A stretch of DNA of 64,000 nucleotides from Cycas panzhihuaensis (lineage: Eukaryota; Cycadophyta). Numbering within the stretch: position 1 is the first letter of the stretch; each line of letters begins with the position of its first letter. The DNA is taken from assembly GCA_023213395.1 (NCBI GenBank), contig CM041465.1, forward strand, positions 197,291,741 through 197,355,740. The letters run 5' to 3'. A program made the translations under genes and the position numbers. Shown piece by piece: positions 34,591 to 45,880 of the stretch. Below the pieces are notes generated by a model. That model did no database searches and was not told the DNA's origin. It worked only from the letters and a program-made list of their open reading frames with translations.

Positions 34591-35484
34591 GAGACTTTCC
34601 CAATCACCCTATCACCCACGTCTTGGGCCATCTTACTCCTCATCTTGCGATTTATTCACACCTCTGAAAGCTAGCCACTAATGAGGTTAAACTATGGTGA
34701 CCATCAGGTTTATTCGTTCACTCTTTCTCTTGATATCATTACACCTTCTCTTTGCACTGTCATGATGTGGGCATCCCCCTCACCCGTCATAACTTCTAGT
34801 CGATTCCTGAGTGGTGCATAGGCAGCCCCTATGTTATCTCAACCCCTGTTCTCATATCCATGTGTTCCGCCATGACACTCGCTGGCACCGTTGGCTCTTG
34901 TTATGACTATGATTGATATATATACATGTGCTATTGATAGTTTTTATTGCTGGCATTCGCCATCACACCATGCTTCTGAGTGACAAGGCTCTACTGCCAA
35001 GGGGGCAGTGTTTCCTGGCTACCAAGAATGGGTATAGATAGATCGACTCAGATAAGTACATGTATGCTTTTTACTTTGCGTCTTTATTATTTCTTTGGAA
35101 AAGTAGATAGAAGCATCACCTTATTGCATGATTGCCAGTTACATTTGAGTGATCACCTTGCACCTATTGCTTAATCATATTGCTTGTCATCTTTTTAGCC
35201 TATGACAACCTACGGGACCTACCTCTCTGCGAGGCAGGCATCCCCATGGTACTCTACAATCCCCTGCTCCACCTCCACATCACCTCAAGCCTCACCTAAC
35301 TCGTGTGATCTGCTCACACCTTAATATTGCATCCTTTCATAGTATTTCTTGGAATCCTAACTCCTGGTGTCCCACTTGGTCTATCCTACATGTCACCCAG
35401 ACTGTCCCTAGCCACCTGGAAAGGAGGTCCAGCCCCTCCTAGACCTAGTACATCTCTATTTAGAACTCCCAGAACCCTTACCAT
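34591..35484 (+). other. Tail between RNase H C and the right LTR
   Basis: Non-coding. It contains (TA)4 at 34917-34924, at the site of the 71-unit array in copy B. A purine-rich stretch 'ctggaaaggagg' sits about 65 bp before the LTR, not adjacent as a usual polypurine tract would be. Confidence 0.55.
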
Positions 35485-37926
35485 TGCTATTTTGGCATTC
35501 TGGTCTCGCCATCGCAAACTTAAAAGACCACAAAGTTTCTGCAGCTATCGTTGCTCACTATTTTTTTAATCCTCCATGGTAATTCTCGCTCTTTTTGCGG
35601 AACTTCCATGTGGATTAGTTGACATATCAACCCTACCTAAACCCTAATCATTTGATTAGGGTTAGGATGGGTATATATCCCCAAAAGGACCTCATTTTAC
35701 CCCTCTTGGCTCTCCAACAACACTTCCAACTACTGCTATTCTGCTCTCTCTTCCTCTCATTTCACAGGTATACCTGTAACACTAGAGTTTTCTTCCATTC
35801 TAACTTGGGATTCACCTATAGTAGCTCTGGTACGTGGCAGAGGACTCTTCATCTAGCATCTTCAAGTGAGATCCTAGGTTTCCCCTTTAGTTTTCATCAA
35901 GCAAGTTCCTCCTGCAACACCACCTTGCAGGATACCTTATAAACCCTACAAAATCTACCTTCTTCCACTATTTGTAGGGGTAGATCCACCCCTAACACAG
36001 CCTAGCAGGTACCCCTTACTCTGGTTTTATATTTTAGCACAAATTTATTCCATTAAAACTTGTCTAAAAGTATATTATCCTCTATTTTTTGTGTTTTTGT
36101 TGTAAATAGGGAATGTTTCTCCCATTTTTAACTTTATTACTTTAGGATTTCTCCCATTCTCCACTGGTTTCTCTTAAGAAAGCTATGGGAGAGGGTCCAT
36201 GAGGACTGGTTAAAGGAAGCTAAGGTGGGATCTGTCCCTCTTTGACCTACTCCCCAAGAGAAAACCCCTTCCCATCCTTCCTCTCTTGCACCCGTGCTTC
36301 CTTTGAGCGAATTAGGAGTTTGTGAGACCAAGCCTGCACTAGATATTAACATATGCAACCCTTGCTGCATTGGTTCAAGGCTTGCACGCTCTCCCGTTGG
36401 GCCCTCTTTAAGCCCCAAACATCATCCAGTATCCATCCAGACCCTTGGCAAGCCAGTGTGGCGATTTGCTACCGATAGCGTCTTCGCTACTTAGGCAACC
36501 CTTCCACATCATACAACATTCACTCCCGTTCTTGCTTGCTACCCATAGGCTGTCATATAATCACTATACTTTTACATACTAAGGCTATGTGGAGGTCTAC
36601 TTGTGGCCTGAGGCTAACCTCTCTTTCTTGCTTGGCGTACATTATTTTCTTTAAAGGAGTGCATAGTTGATTTGAGTAGTAGATTCACTAACCTAAGGTG
36701 CAAAACTTTAGCTTTTATTTTATATCATTATACGTATATTATCTTACATCTTGGCATCCCCTTCTTGGAAGGGAAAACCCTTTATGACTATAGGTTTGTG
36801 GCAGCATTTGTGAAGGGGAATAACACACTAATCCGGGTAAGTCCTTGCTCTTCTTTCCTCTTTCATTTTTTGCTTTCTTGTATGGTCTTTGGCTCTCTTT
36901 GCCTTCTCGCTTTGTTTTTTCCTTTATAGGGGAAGGTAAGGAAGCCCCCACTCCAATTTTTCTCCAACTACGGCTATGTATTGACTAAAGATGAGAGGGC
37001 ATACGATTGAAGCTCCCCTATCAACTGCATCACCTTTCTAGGTATGTATCATCTCTCTTCCTCTACCTCTTTCTTTTTGTACTTTTATTAGGCATCCATT
37101 TTCTTTGCATAATAAATCACATAAAAATAAAAAGGGTAATAAACCAATTTATTTGTATTCACCTTGCATATGTATGTTGCACAGTTGCTTTTATAGAGAA
37201 AGGGACATAATAGGAACTACACCTCCCCATTTTTCTTACCTAAACCAAAGGCACCCCTTAGTTGGACATCACCTTAGTATGCATGCTTGAGTGTGCATAA
37301 AACATTTTCTTTCCTTTCTTTTCTTTGTCTTTTGTTATTAAAAAAGGAAAGAGAGAGAGGGAGGGTAGTTCCAGATCCCCCTTTGTGGACATACACGACG
37401 TCACCTATTGGCTGTCTCTTTATCACACTCTACATATCCAACGCGCATAAGTCTCATCATTCTTGACCAGGCTTAATCTCCCTTAGCTTACATAGTGGTA
37501 AGGATCCCCCTTTTGCTATTGCCTTTTTCATTTAGATCCACCTTAGGCTAATTAGCCTAAGGAGGGCCTATCTCTACTTGTTTTGTACCCCTTTGCCTGT
37601 TGCACCTCATCCTATGTTCCTTCGGTATAGGAACCCCCCTTTTGTGGGTCTTTCCTTCTCCCTTCTGGCCATCCAAGGGTGGGAGGACCTCATCCTTAGG
37701 GACTACCTGAGATACCCCTACGTGTATCTCGCCCCTCAAAACCAAAAGTGAAAGCTACTCTGAGGAAGATAGGCACCATTCGTGGGTCCTGAACTCACGC
37801 TCCGGTGCACAGACGCCCTATGTAGTGTTCTCTTTTGCTTGTAGGATTCTATCCATACCCCAGCATTGGTCGTTGACCACCTTAACCCCTATTAAGCGTA
37901 GTGACCATCCCATAGATGCGATTCCA
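35485..37926 (+). repeat. Right LTR of element C
   Basis: It is 2,442 bp, from 'tgctattttggcattctgg' to 'gcgattcca'. It differs from the left LTR by small indels and many transitions. The telobox palindrome is at 35640-35663 with TATATAT after it. Similarity to the left LTR ends at 37926, and the following bases belong to element D's LTR. Confidence 0.85.
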
Positions 37927-38174
37927 GTTACCACATTTGTAGGCTTAAGGTTGCAATTATTATAGAGGGAACCTTACCTCAAAAAGAGGAATTACCATAA
38001 GTGATATCTCTATAAGTTGTATCTAATATTTGTTTAATAGTATCATATATTTTTGATATTTAGGAGTACTATATCTTATTTATTTATACCTAGATCAATA
38101 GAAGGCATATATATTACATATTTTTGCTTTGTTTTATCTTTTCCCTCACAGGAAATATATCTATCATCACTACA
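37927..38174 (+). repeat. Partial 5' LTR of element D
   Basis: It matches 43042-43273, for example 'tttatttatacctagatcaatagaaggcatatatatta' against the right copy. It ends in 'cactaca', directly before the PBS. Confidence 0.88.
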
Positions 38175-38176
38175 AG

Positions 38177-38188
38177 TGGTATTAGAGC
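38177..38188 (+). other. Primer binding site of element D
   Basis: TGGTATTAGAGC, one change from the plant initiator tRNA-Met type site, two bases after the LTR. Confidence 0.9.
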
Positions 38189-38259
38189 TTCATTTCAAAG
38201 GGGAATTTAAAAGAAAAGTAGAAAAATTAGGAGCCAAAATTTGCACCCTCTACCCCCTT

Positions 38260-39440
38260 CCCCCCCCCCCCCCAAGAGATGGAACTTAGTTCAAGTAAAA
38301 ATCTCACTAAAAAAATGGTGAACCAAAGTAGGGGTCATTCAAAAGTAATAAAAGCAAAATTAGAGAAATTAAACATCAGTATAAAATATCTCTTTATGTA
38401 AATAGAAAACTAGATGGAATCCTGCTTAGAAAATCTAAAGCTCAATAGATCAAAAATGGGTATAGAATAAGGAGAAGTGTCTAGTTAAAAAAGATTTACA
38501 AAATATAAAGATGTAACAGAAGAACTGAACAACTAAGAGAATCAAAGGAGATATAAGGGGATAATATATAAAAGATAAAACTAAAGAAATGTATACTTAA
38601 ACCATGGCCTCAAAGGAACCAAGCTTTCATTAGAAATATTCAATCAAGATAAATCAAAAGATATTAGAAGCTGATTACTATAAATAGAAATATATTTCCA
38701 AGTATATGGATTATCTAATAAAGAAAAAGTATTGACAACATCTCTCCATCTATACAGGAGGGTATTGAAATGGTTTTATTGGTGTTAGAAAGCTAACACA
38801 TGTATCTATGAATCATGGGAATACCTAAAATCAGGTTTAATTAGTTAGTATAAAGATTTTTAGAACATAGACTATTTTACCCAATTAACATGATTATAAC
38901 AAAATTAGTTGATACAAGAATATATAGAGTAGTTCCAGAGTCTACAATGCTTAGTTTAAAAAAGAATACTAATAGAATGTATTATGCAAACCTACATAAG
39001 TGGTTTGAAGGAATAAATCAAACACCACATCAAATCAGAGTCCCACAAATATCTAGGAAGCAATTAAAATAGCAAAAAACATAGAAGTAGAGTTAAGGGA
39101 AGGTCAACCCAATTTTATATATAGGAATGAGCTAAATACAGACTAGTATCAAGGATCAAACCCAAATTATACTAGGTTAGGCACAAAAGTAGATCCTCCA
39201 TTAGTGGTAAGAAGTGTAACTGAAACTAGTAGAATGATAAAAGAGGTATACCTCAAAAAAGAAATGTGTTTTAAATGTGGTGGGAAATAGAATAGAGAGC
39301 ACTAGTGTCTAGCGAATAAGGTATTTATGATTAACAATGAAAATATAAAAATCCTGGAAGAAGAAGGGGATGAGTAGAATTAGGAAGAGGAAGTTGAGGT
39401 AGATAAACTCTGAAAGTAGATATGAACAATATGCAGATCT
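38260..39440 (+). pseudogene. Element D Gag
   Basis: Fragments of a Gypsy capsid appear between many stops: LKLPLEIFNQDKSKDIRS, VYGLSNKEKVLTTSLHLY and KWFYW (about 38600-38780). A zinc knuckle near 39260-39310 reads CFKCGGK followed by NREH and C, the CX2CX7HXC pattern of many plant Gypsy Gag proteins. A run of 12 C lies at about 38262-38273. No intact ORF remains. Confidence 0.72.
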
Positions 39441-39479
39441 CCTTATAAGCTATTACTAGATAACACATCACTCCTTAGA

Positions 39480-42400
39480 CCCTCATATTTCAAGGGATGA
39501 TCAAAGGAGCTATGGTGTTAGTTTTAGTGGATAATGGTAGCACACATAATTTCATCAACAAGGCCATGGCAGAGAAATTGAGATTAATGATATAACCATT
39601 AAATACTTTTCAAGTTTCCATTGCAAATGGAAAAACTACTCCTTATGGAGGATGCTTTAAGTCAACAGATTTATAGATCAATGATAATTTAATAACAATG
39701 TACATGTTTGCTATGCCAATAAGAGGAGTAGATGTAGTTTCGAGAATTTAGTGGTTACAAACCTTGGGGAATGTATTTACCAACTATATGACTCGATTCA
39801 TGTGTTTTCATCAAAAGAGATGCAACTATAGATTACAAGCACCCTCCACGCTACCTATATAAGTAATATCATCACATTAGATGGAGAAAATATGAAAAAA
39901 AAGGTTAACAACATACATACTAACATGTTATAAGATAGTAGTAGAAGATGTACCATTGAAAGTATAGAAGATCATAGATGAATATAATTTAGTATTTGAA
40001 GAGCCACAAGGGCTCCCTCTAAGACAAGAGTATGAACATGCTATTAAGTTAGTTCTAAGATTAACTCTAGTGAACATCTGACCCTACAAGCACCCATATC
40101 ATTTGAGGAAAGAAATTAAAAACATCACTCAGGAACTCCTACTCCAAGGGACTATTGTAAAGAGTATAAGTCCATTCACATCACCAATAGTGGCAAATAT
40201 GAAAAAGGATGGATTGTATAGGATGTGTATAATTACTGAGGACTAAATAAATTAACAATAAAGAATCATTATCTTATTCCTTGGATAGACTATTTATTAG
40301 ACAAAGTCCATGAAGTAAGACACTTGTAAAAAATTGACCTTTGATTTGGGTACTACCAGATATACATTAAGAAGGAGGACATTTTAAAGATAACTTTTCA
40401 TACCAATGAAGGACTATTTGAGTTCAAAAGTATGCATTTAGATTAATAAATGCTATGACAACATTCCAAAGAACCATGTACTCAATACTCAAACCTTTAT
40501 TATGAAAGTTCATACTAGTTTTTTTTAACAATATTTTGATATATAAAAAAATATGGGAGGAGTATCTAGATCATATAAGGATAGTTTTACTAGTCTTAGA
40601 AAAAGCATAACTCTATGCAAACAAGAAGAAATGTTCCTTTGTGAAAAAAGACTTAGAATACCTAAGACATATTATCACAAGAGATAGTATCAAAATATAT
40701 CTGAAGAAGATGCAAGCCATCATTAATTGGCCGATGCTAAAAAATATAATAAGGGTAAGAAGCTTCTTAATAGCAGTGGGATTCCTTTAGAAGTTCATAA
40801 ATGGATACACACATATTACATCTCCATTGACTAATCTTATAAAAAGAGATATGTTTGGATGGGACTTGCTGGTAGGAGATACTTTTCATGAACTCAAAAA
40901 GGCAATGGTAAGACACCAATCTTTGTAATACCAGATTTCTCTTAGCCACTTATTTTAGAATGTGATGCTTTAGGATTTAAAATTAGGGTAGTTCTATTAC
41001 AAAAGGAGCAATTAGTAGCATATGAAAGTAGAAAGTTGAATAATAGAGAGAAGCTAAACCAATATATGGTAAAGAGATGCTAGCGATCATGCATGTAATT
41101 TAATAGTGGTGCAAATATTTGTTGGAAAATAAATTTATAGTCAAGACAGATCACTAAAGCTTAAAATACTTCCTAAACTAGAAAATATTATCTGACAAAT
41201 AATGGAAATAGGTTAGTAAGATACAAATGTTTGACTTCACTATTGAGTATAAAAGGAGGAAAGAGAATGTCTTAGCAGACATTTTATCAAGATTACTAGA
41301 GGAGACCAATAGAGATATTTCCCTTAAGGTAATAACAATGGATACCCTTAGTTGGATCCAAGAACTAGTCGAAGAATATAAGGCTAACACACTCTCTCAG
41401 AAAGTATGAGAAGATATATGGAACCAAAAGACATCAAAATTTGAATTGTAGGGAGATCTAAATCTATGGAAAATGAAAATATTCATTCCTATAGCATCCG
41501 AGATGAAAGAGGCTCTATTAGAAGAATCCCACTCAGCACCAACAACAGGATATATAAGGGTAGATAAAACATATCATAAGATATAAAATTCCTTCTACTA
41601 GAAAGGAATGAAAGAATACATCCTTCGAATGGTATTAGAATATGATACCTATGAGCGTAATAAGAGTGAATACATAAAAAGTTTAGGTCTATTATAACCC
41701 TTGCATATCCCTCATAAAAAAAATAGGAAGAGATTTCTATGGATTTCATCACAGGATTTCCCTGATCGGAAGGTAAGGATACTATTTTTCATAGTAATAG
41801 ATAGACTTATAAAGTATGCACATTTTAAAGGCATACATTATGACAAAAGCAAGCTAGATAGTAGAAGAATATATGAAGGAGATATATCAATTACACAAGT
41901 TTCCTAAGATCATAATTAGTAATTGAGACCCAAAATTCAGAAGTTATTTCTAGCCAGATCTATTTAAATTAGTAGGGATAAAGTTACACATATGTACAAC
42001 TTATCATCCATAAATAAAGAGGCATACTGAAGTGGTAAACAAATGCCTAGAAGGATAATTAAGTAATTTCTCTTTAGATAAACAAAATCAATGGCATAAA
42101 TGGATCCACTTAGTACAATGGTGGTATAATATAATATATGATATGATAACAAACATGACACCATTTCAAGTACTATATGGATACAAACCCCCATTAATAC
42201 TCATATTGGCAAAGGTATTATAGGCATAATTAGTACATGAGCAACATGAGCAAGTAGAACAAATAGTCTAGATATTAAAAGATAATTTGGACACTATAAA
42301 GAATAAGATGAAGTAATAAACTGATATAAAAAGATCAAAAAGAAACTTTGAAATAAGGAACTAGTTCTTCCTGACTTCAACCCTATAAATAAGTATCAAT

Positions 42401-42780
42401 GAGGTAAACAAACAAATAAAAGCTAGCTCCACATTTCTTTAGACCATACCAAGTTAGTGAAAAAATTAGAGAAGTAGCATATTGATTAATCCTACCTCTA
42501 AGAAGTAAAATTCACAATGTCTTCTAGGTAGCTTATCTAAAAAAGAAGATAGAGGAGAAAATAATATCCAAGATAGTGGTTCTAGAATTAGACAACGAAG
42601 GGAAAATGATTATTGAATTGGAAGGTATCTTATAGATAAAGACAAGAGAGTTATATTTAAGAAAAGTCAAAGAATTCATTATAAAGTAGAAAACTCTAGA
42701 TTTAAAAGATGCAACTTGGGAGTCAAAAGCATGGATGTAACAATGTCTAAACTTACCCATGCTTTGAGGGCAAAGCATAT
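39480..42780 (+). pseudogene. Element D polyprotein: protease, RT, RNase H, integrase, chromodomain
   Basis: The protease block is VLVLVDNGSTHNFI (about 39510-39555) with the catalytic Asp kept. RT pieces are LDKVHEVRHL then KIDL and FGYYQIYIKKEDILKITFHT (about 40295-40400). The end of RNase H is FDFTIEYKRRKENVLADILS (about 41230-41290). Integrase shows EALLEESHSAPTTGYIRVDK, then WYN and MTPFQVLYGYKPPLILIL near 42120-42210. A chromodomain-like end lies at about 42600-42780: KMIIELEGIL, VKEFIIK, LDLKDATWESKAWM, then SIFLKGGTC. This domain order defines a chromovirus. Numerous stops and shifts are present, with many CAA/CAG to TAA/TAG type changes likely. Confidence 0.82.
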
Positions 42781-42784
42781 TTTT

Positions 42785-42795
42785 GAAGGGAGGGA
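42785..42795 (+). other. Polypurine tract of element D
   Basis: GAAGGGAGGGA ends two bases before the right LTR start TGTAGTAACCC. This is the plus-strand priming site. Confidence 0.85.
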
Positions 42796-42797
42796 CA

Positions 42798-43273
42798 TGT
42801 AGTAACCCTAAATATTCAGTTTGGATGGTCTCCAATAAAGTAGAAAAAATGACCTCAAAAGAAAGATTAAAAATAATATTTTATATACACATTATGGCCA
42901 ACTTCACAATCTAGTTCTAGCTAATTTCTAAGATAGAATTATTACTTATTATATCTAATTCTAGTCTGCTTCCATCATGACCAAATATATGCCTATTTAA
43001 AGGGGAAGTTAGATGGATTTAAGGTATTATTCAAATGTATTGTTGGATGCCATGTTTTTGGCCTTAGGGCTATAATTATTATGGAGGGAACCTCACCTTA
43101 AAGAGGGGAATTATCATAAGTTATATATCCATAAGTTGTATTTAATATTTATTCAATATCATTGTGTATTTATCTTGTTTATTTATACCTAAATTAGTAG
43201 AAGGCATATATATTATATATATTTGCTCCGTTTTATCTTTTCCCTCCCAAGAAATCTATTTGTCATTATTATA
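42798..43273 (+). repeat. 3' LTR of element D
   Basis: 476 bp, starting TGTAGTAACCC and ending TATA where the left copy has TACA. Preceded by a polypurine tract. Confidence 0.88.
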
Positions 43274-43859
43274 GTCAACTAATATCAAAAAGAGCATCTT
43301 GATGAAGCACTTTATAAGTATCTAGATGACTATATGCCTAAGGAGTAAAGAGTGCTAGGATTCTAGGCATACTTTAAATGCCTATAATTTATGCATTCAC
43401 ATAATAAGAAAAAGTTTTAAAAAATAACACTTATTAGGAAGAGGAAATCCCAATAAATGAGCAACATATATATAAGCAAGAATTGAAACTCATACAAGAG
43501 TAGGGTGATAAAAATGAAGAGGCCAAGAATGAGCAAGTTGAAGACAAGTTAGTGAAAGTGTGTGAACTTAGTGATGACTAGTCAACATTGAAGTAAGATA
43601 AAGTAGTATCATAAAACAAAAAGAAAAAGAAAAAGTAAGATGCCCAACTCTAATGAGGCAACTATAGTGAATTCAAGTCATGTTTTATATTTATCCATTC
43701 CATTCAAAAGTTTTATTATTACTCTTGAATTCCTGTGCTTCATGGAAATAGAAAACCCACACCCTTTGCTCAGTAATAACTTCTACTTGAGTTGTACCCT
43801 AGAGCCTTTTATTCTCATTTCCTTATAAGAAAGATCCTAATTTATCTTGATGAAACCTA
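43274..43859 (+). other. Unassigned AT-rich sequence after element D
   Basis: The 43440-43640 part is purine-rich and could encode a Glu/Lys-rich peptide, ending in an 'aaaaagaaaaagaaaaag' run. I recognise no domain and no conserved frame. Confidence 0.4.
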
Positions 43860-45240
43860 TGTATCACCATCATGTCTCTCATCCTCCTAGAAAATATCCC
43901 CCCACTTTAGTTCTTATCTCTAATATGTATCCCTCTTATAAGGGTCATATCTTTTCTCTCCCTACCTCTCAAGTTATCTTACAAACAATGTTCCTATCCT
44001 TTATCATTATTCATACTTATCCATAACCATTTCCCTACTTCTTATGATATGTCATTGTCAAAGACTCTCTCTTATAAAGAATGGCTAGTCCTTATTCCTC
44101 ATTCATTCCCTACAAACCCCATAGGCATGCCTATCCTTAAGATATAACATTATGTTTACTCTTTACTACTTATATCATTATCCATAATTCTCACATATTG
44201 ACCCATGTCCTTTACTAATATAAGTTACTCAGTAACTCCCCTCTTTCACAATCCTCATTTCCTTATCAACACCTTGTACATGCCACTTTACCTTCATTAA
44301 GTTTTCTCTCCTACTAAGAAAAGTACTCTTATTAGTTATAAATCATTGTCTTATCCATTTATACCTCTTAAACATCCTTATAAATAATACTATTTTTTCT
44401 TATCATTTATTTTCTATAGTTTGGCATCCATCTTAAGACCCTTTCAAAATCCCTTTCTCACAAAAAACATTTAGCCCTTATCCCCTATTCTTTCCATTAG
44501 TTTGTTTATAATTCCTATAACACCCATCCTTCATTACCTATGAATCTATCCATATATTTATCTTATTTATTTCATATCTATTCTCCATCTTATATTACTA
44601 TTTCTCCAACCAACTTCTCTTATGATAAATTTCCAAGTATCTCTCATTTCCTTATGTTTATTAAATCTTTCTCCTGATGGCATGCCTATATATAATGACC
44701 ACAATAAATAATGTTATCCAGGCTCTAGTTCTGCCATGTCCCCATCATGCATAAATATATATATATTTTTCCTTAGTCATGTGTGTATTCAATCCTATTT
44801 CCTGATTGCATTTACCCCTAAATGTCCATTTCTTATGTTCTAATTTCCCAGGATTATAAAATTCCTATTGAACTCCTCATTACATCCACCTTTATACCCC
44901 CCTAGATCCATCCTTACCACATAATATATTAACCCCTTATTCAATGTTCATATCCTACTCCTCTCTACCAAATACCCTTTGTTTATTATTTTGTTCCCTT
45001 ATGGCCCTTATCTAGCCTTTCATTCCCTATGTATCTCTTTTATGTGGTTGATGTTTATAATGTACATAGGTGATGCCCCACATTTTTCCTATATCTCAAT
45101 CTCTCTTACTACATACTTTGTATTTATCAATAATACATATTATGTGACTATCATGATGATCTTACCTCTTGTTCTCCAAACAAAACCTATTTCCTTCCCA
45201 TAAAACATTCTTTATTCTTATAGCACCTCACTTATGTTCG
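43860..45240 (+). other. G-depleted, pyrimidine-rich tract
   Basis: For about 1.4 kb the plus strand has very few G and is rich in C and T. No ORF is supported. Its strand bias resembles the Gag N-terminus and LTR of the Tat-like element C, so it may be the decayed 5' part of the Tat-like fragment at 45881-47460. Confidence 0.4.
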
Positions 45241-45880
45241 TCATCTAATCTAATAAAGTCTTTTGAATAAAGGCAAAATCTAATAAATAAATTGTATAAA
45301 TGGAGAATAACTATTTAAGAATATGCCATCAACGTTACACACAATTGAAGATCATCATCAAGTAAGAATTGGCATAAGGGATATCTAAGATACGATATAA
45401 GTGGTTATAGTATCGAGTCACATATGGGTTACTTCCAAAAGCTAACATAAAGGTAAACTAAATCCTTGCAACATACATGCCTTAGTAGGTGGAAGATCGA
45501 TGTATGGATCTAAGTAATTCCACATGTGGCATTCATAATTCAAGGGAAAAGTATCTTAAGGATAGGGGAATTATTATAAAACTAATTATTAAATGTGAAG
45601 TCAATTTATAGAGAGAGAATGAGAAGTTAGTTCTTAAGAAAGAGATAAAATATACCCACCCTATGGCTATAAATAAGGGGTAATATTCATTCATTATTAT
45701 TTTTAATTTGACTATGAATTAACTCCATTGGCACTTTGGTGCTTGATCTTCATAGCACCTATGACATTATATTATTATTGATAATATCAACTATTGAATT
45801 CTTATGTGGAATCTATGCTTTATTATTGGATCTATAACAATATCATTCCTATTCAACTTCTTAAAACCCTTGAGATCTCT
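45241..45880 (+). other. AT-rich segment with a possible LTR-type promoter
   Basis: 'gctataaataagggg' near 45670 is a good TATA-like box, followed by an A/T-rich start region. It could be an LTR remnant. No matching second copy is in the window. Confidence 0.3.

Larger units (their letters stand above)
14521..37926 (+). mobile_element. Large Tat-like Ty3/Gypsy element C with antisense PMD and extra RNase H
   Basis: Direct repeats at 14521-17005 and 35485-37926 share about 90 percent identity by eye and bound the element. The interior reads gag, protease, linker, RT, Gypsy RNase H, integrase (no chromodomain), a nested chromovirus (24107-30547), antisense PMD, spacer, then a second cellular-type RNase H. 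Without the nested element the length is about 17 kb. The Tat assignment rests on large size, the protease NYNLLLG*PWLNQMGVV block, integrase without a chromodomain and the second RNase H. Target-site duplications are not clear: the left flank is Copia E LTR and the right flank is part of a different element's LTR. I could not identify a primer binding site or adjacent polypurine tract with confidence. Confidence 0.82.
37927..43273 (+). mobile_element. Gypsy chromovirus D, 5' LTR truncated
   Basis: A partial left LTR (37927-38174), PBS, gag, pol with chromodomain, polypurine tract and full right LTR (42798-43273) are present on the plus strand. The first roughly 244 bp of the left LTR are absent at the junction with element C. 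It is strongly decayed, older in appearance than F. Confidence 0.88.

Noticed and set aside
38262-38273. C12 run as a regulatory site
   Set aside because: It is a simple homopolymer in a decayed Gag leader; nothing else supports a function.
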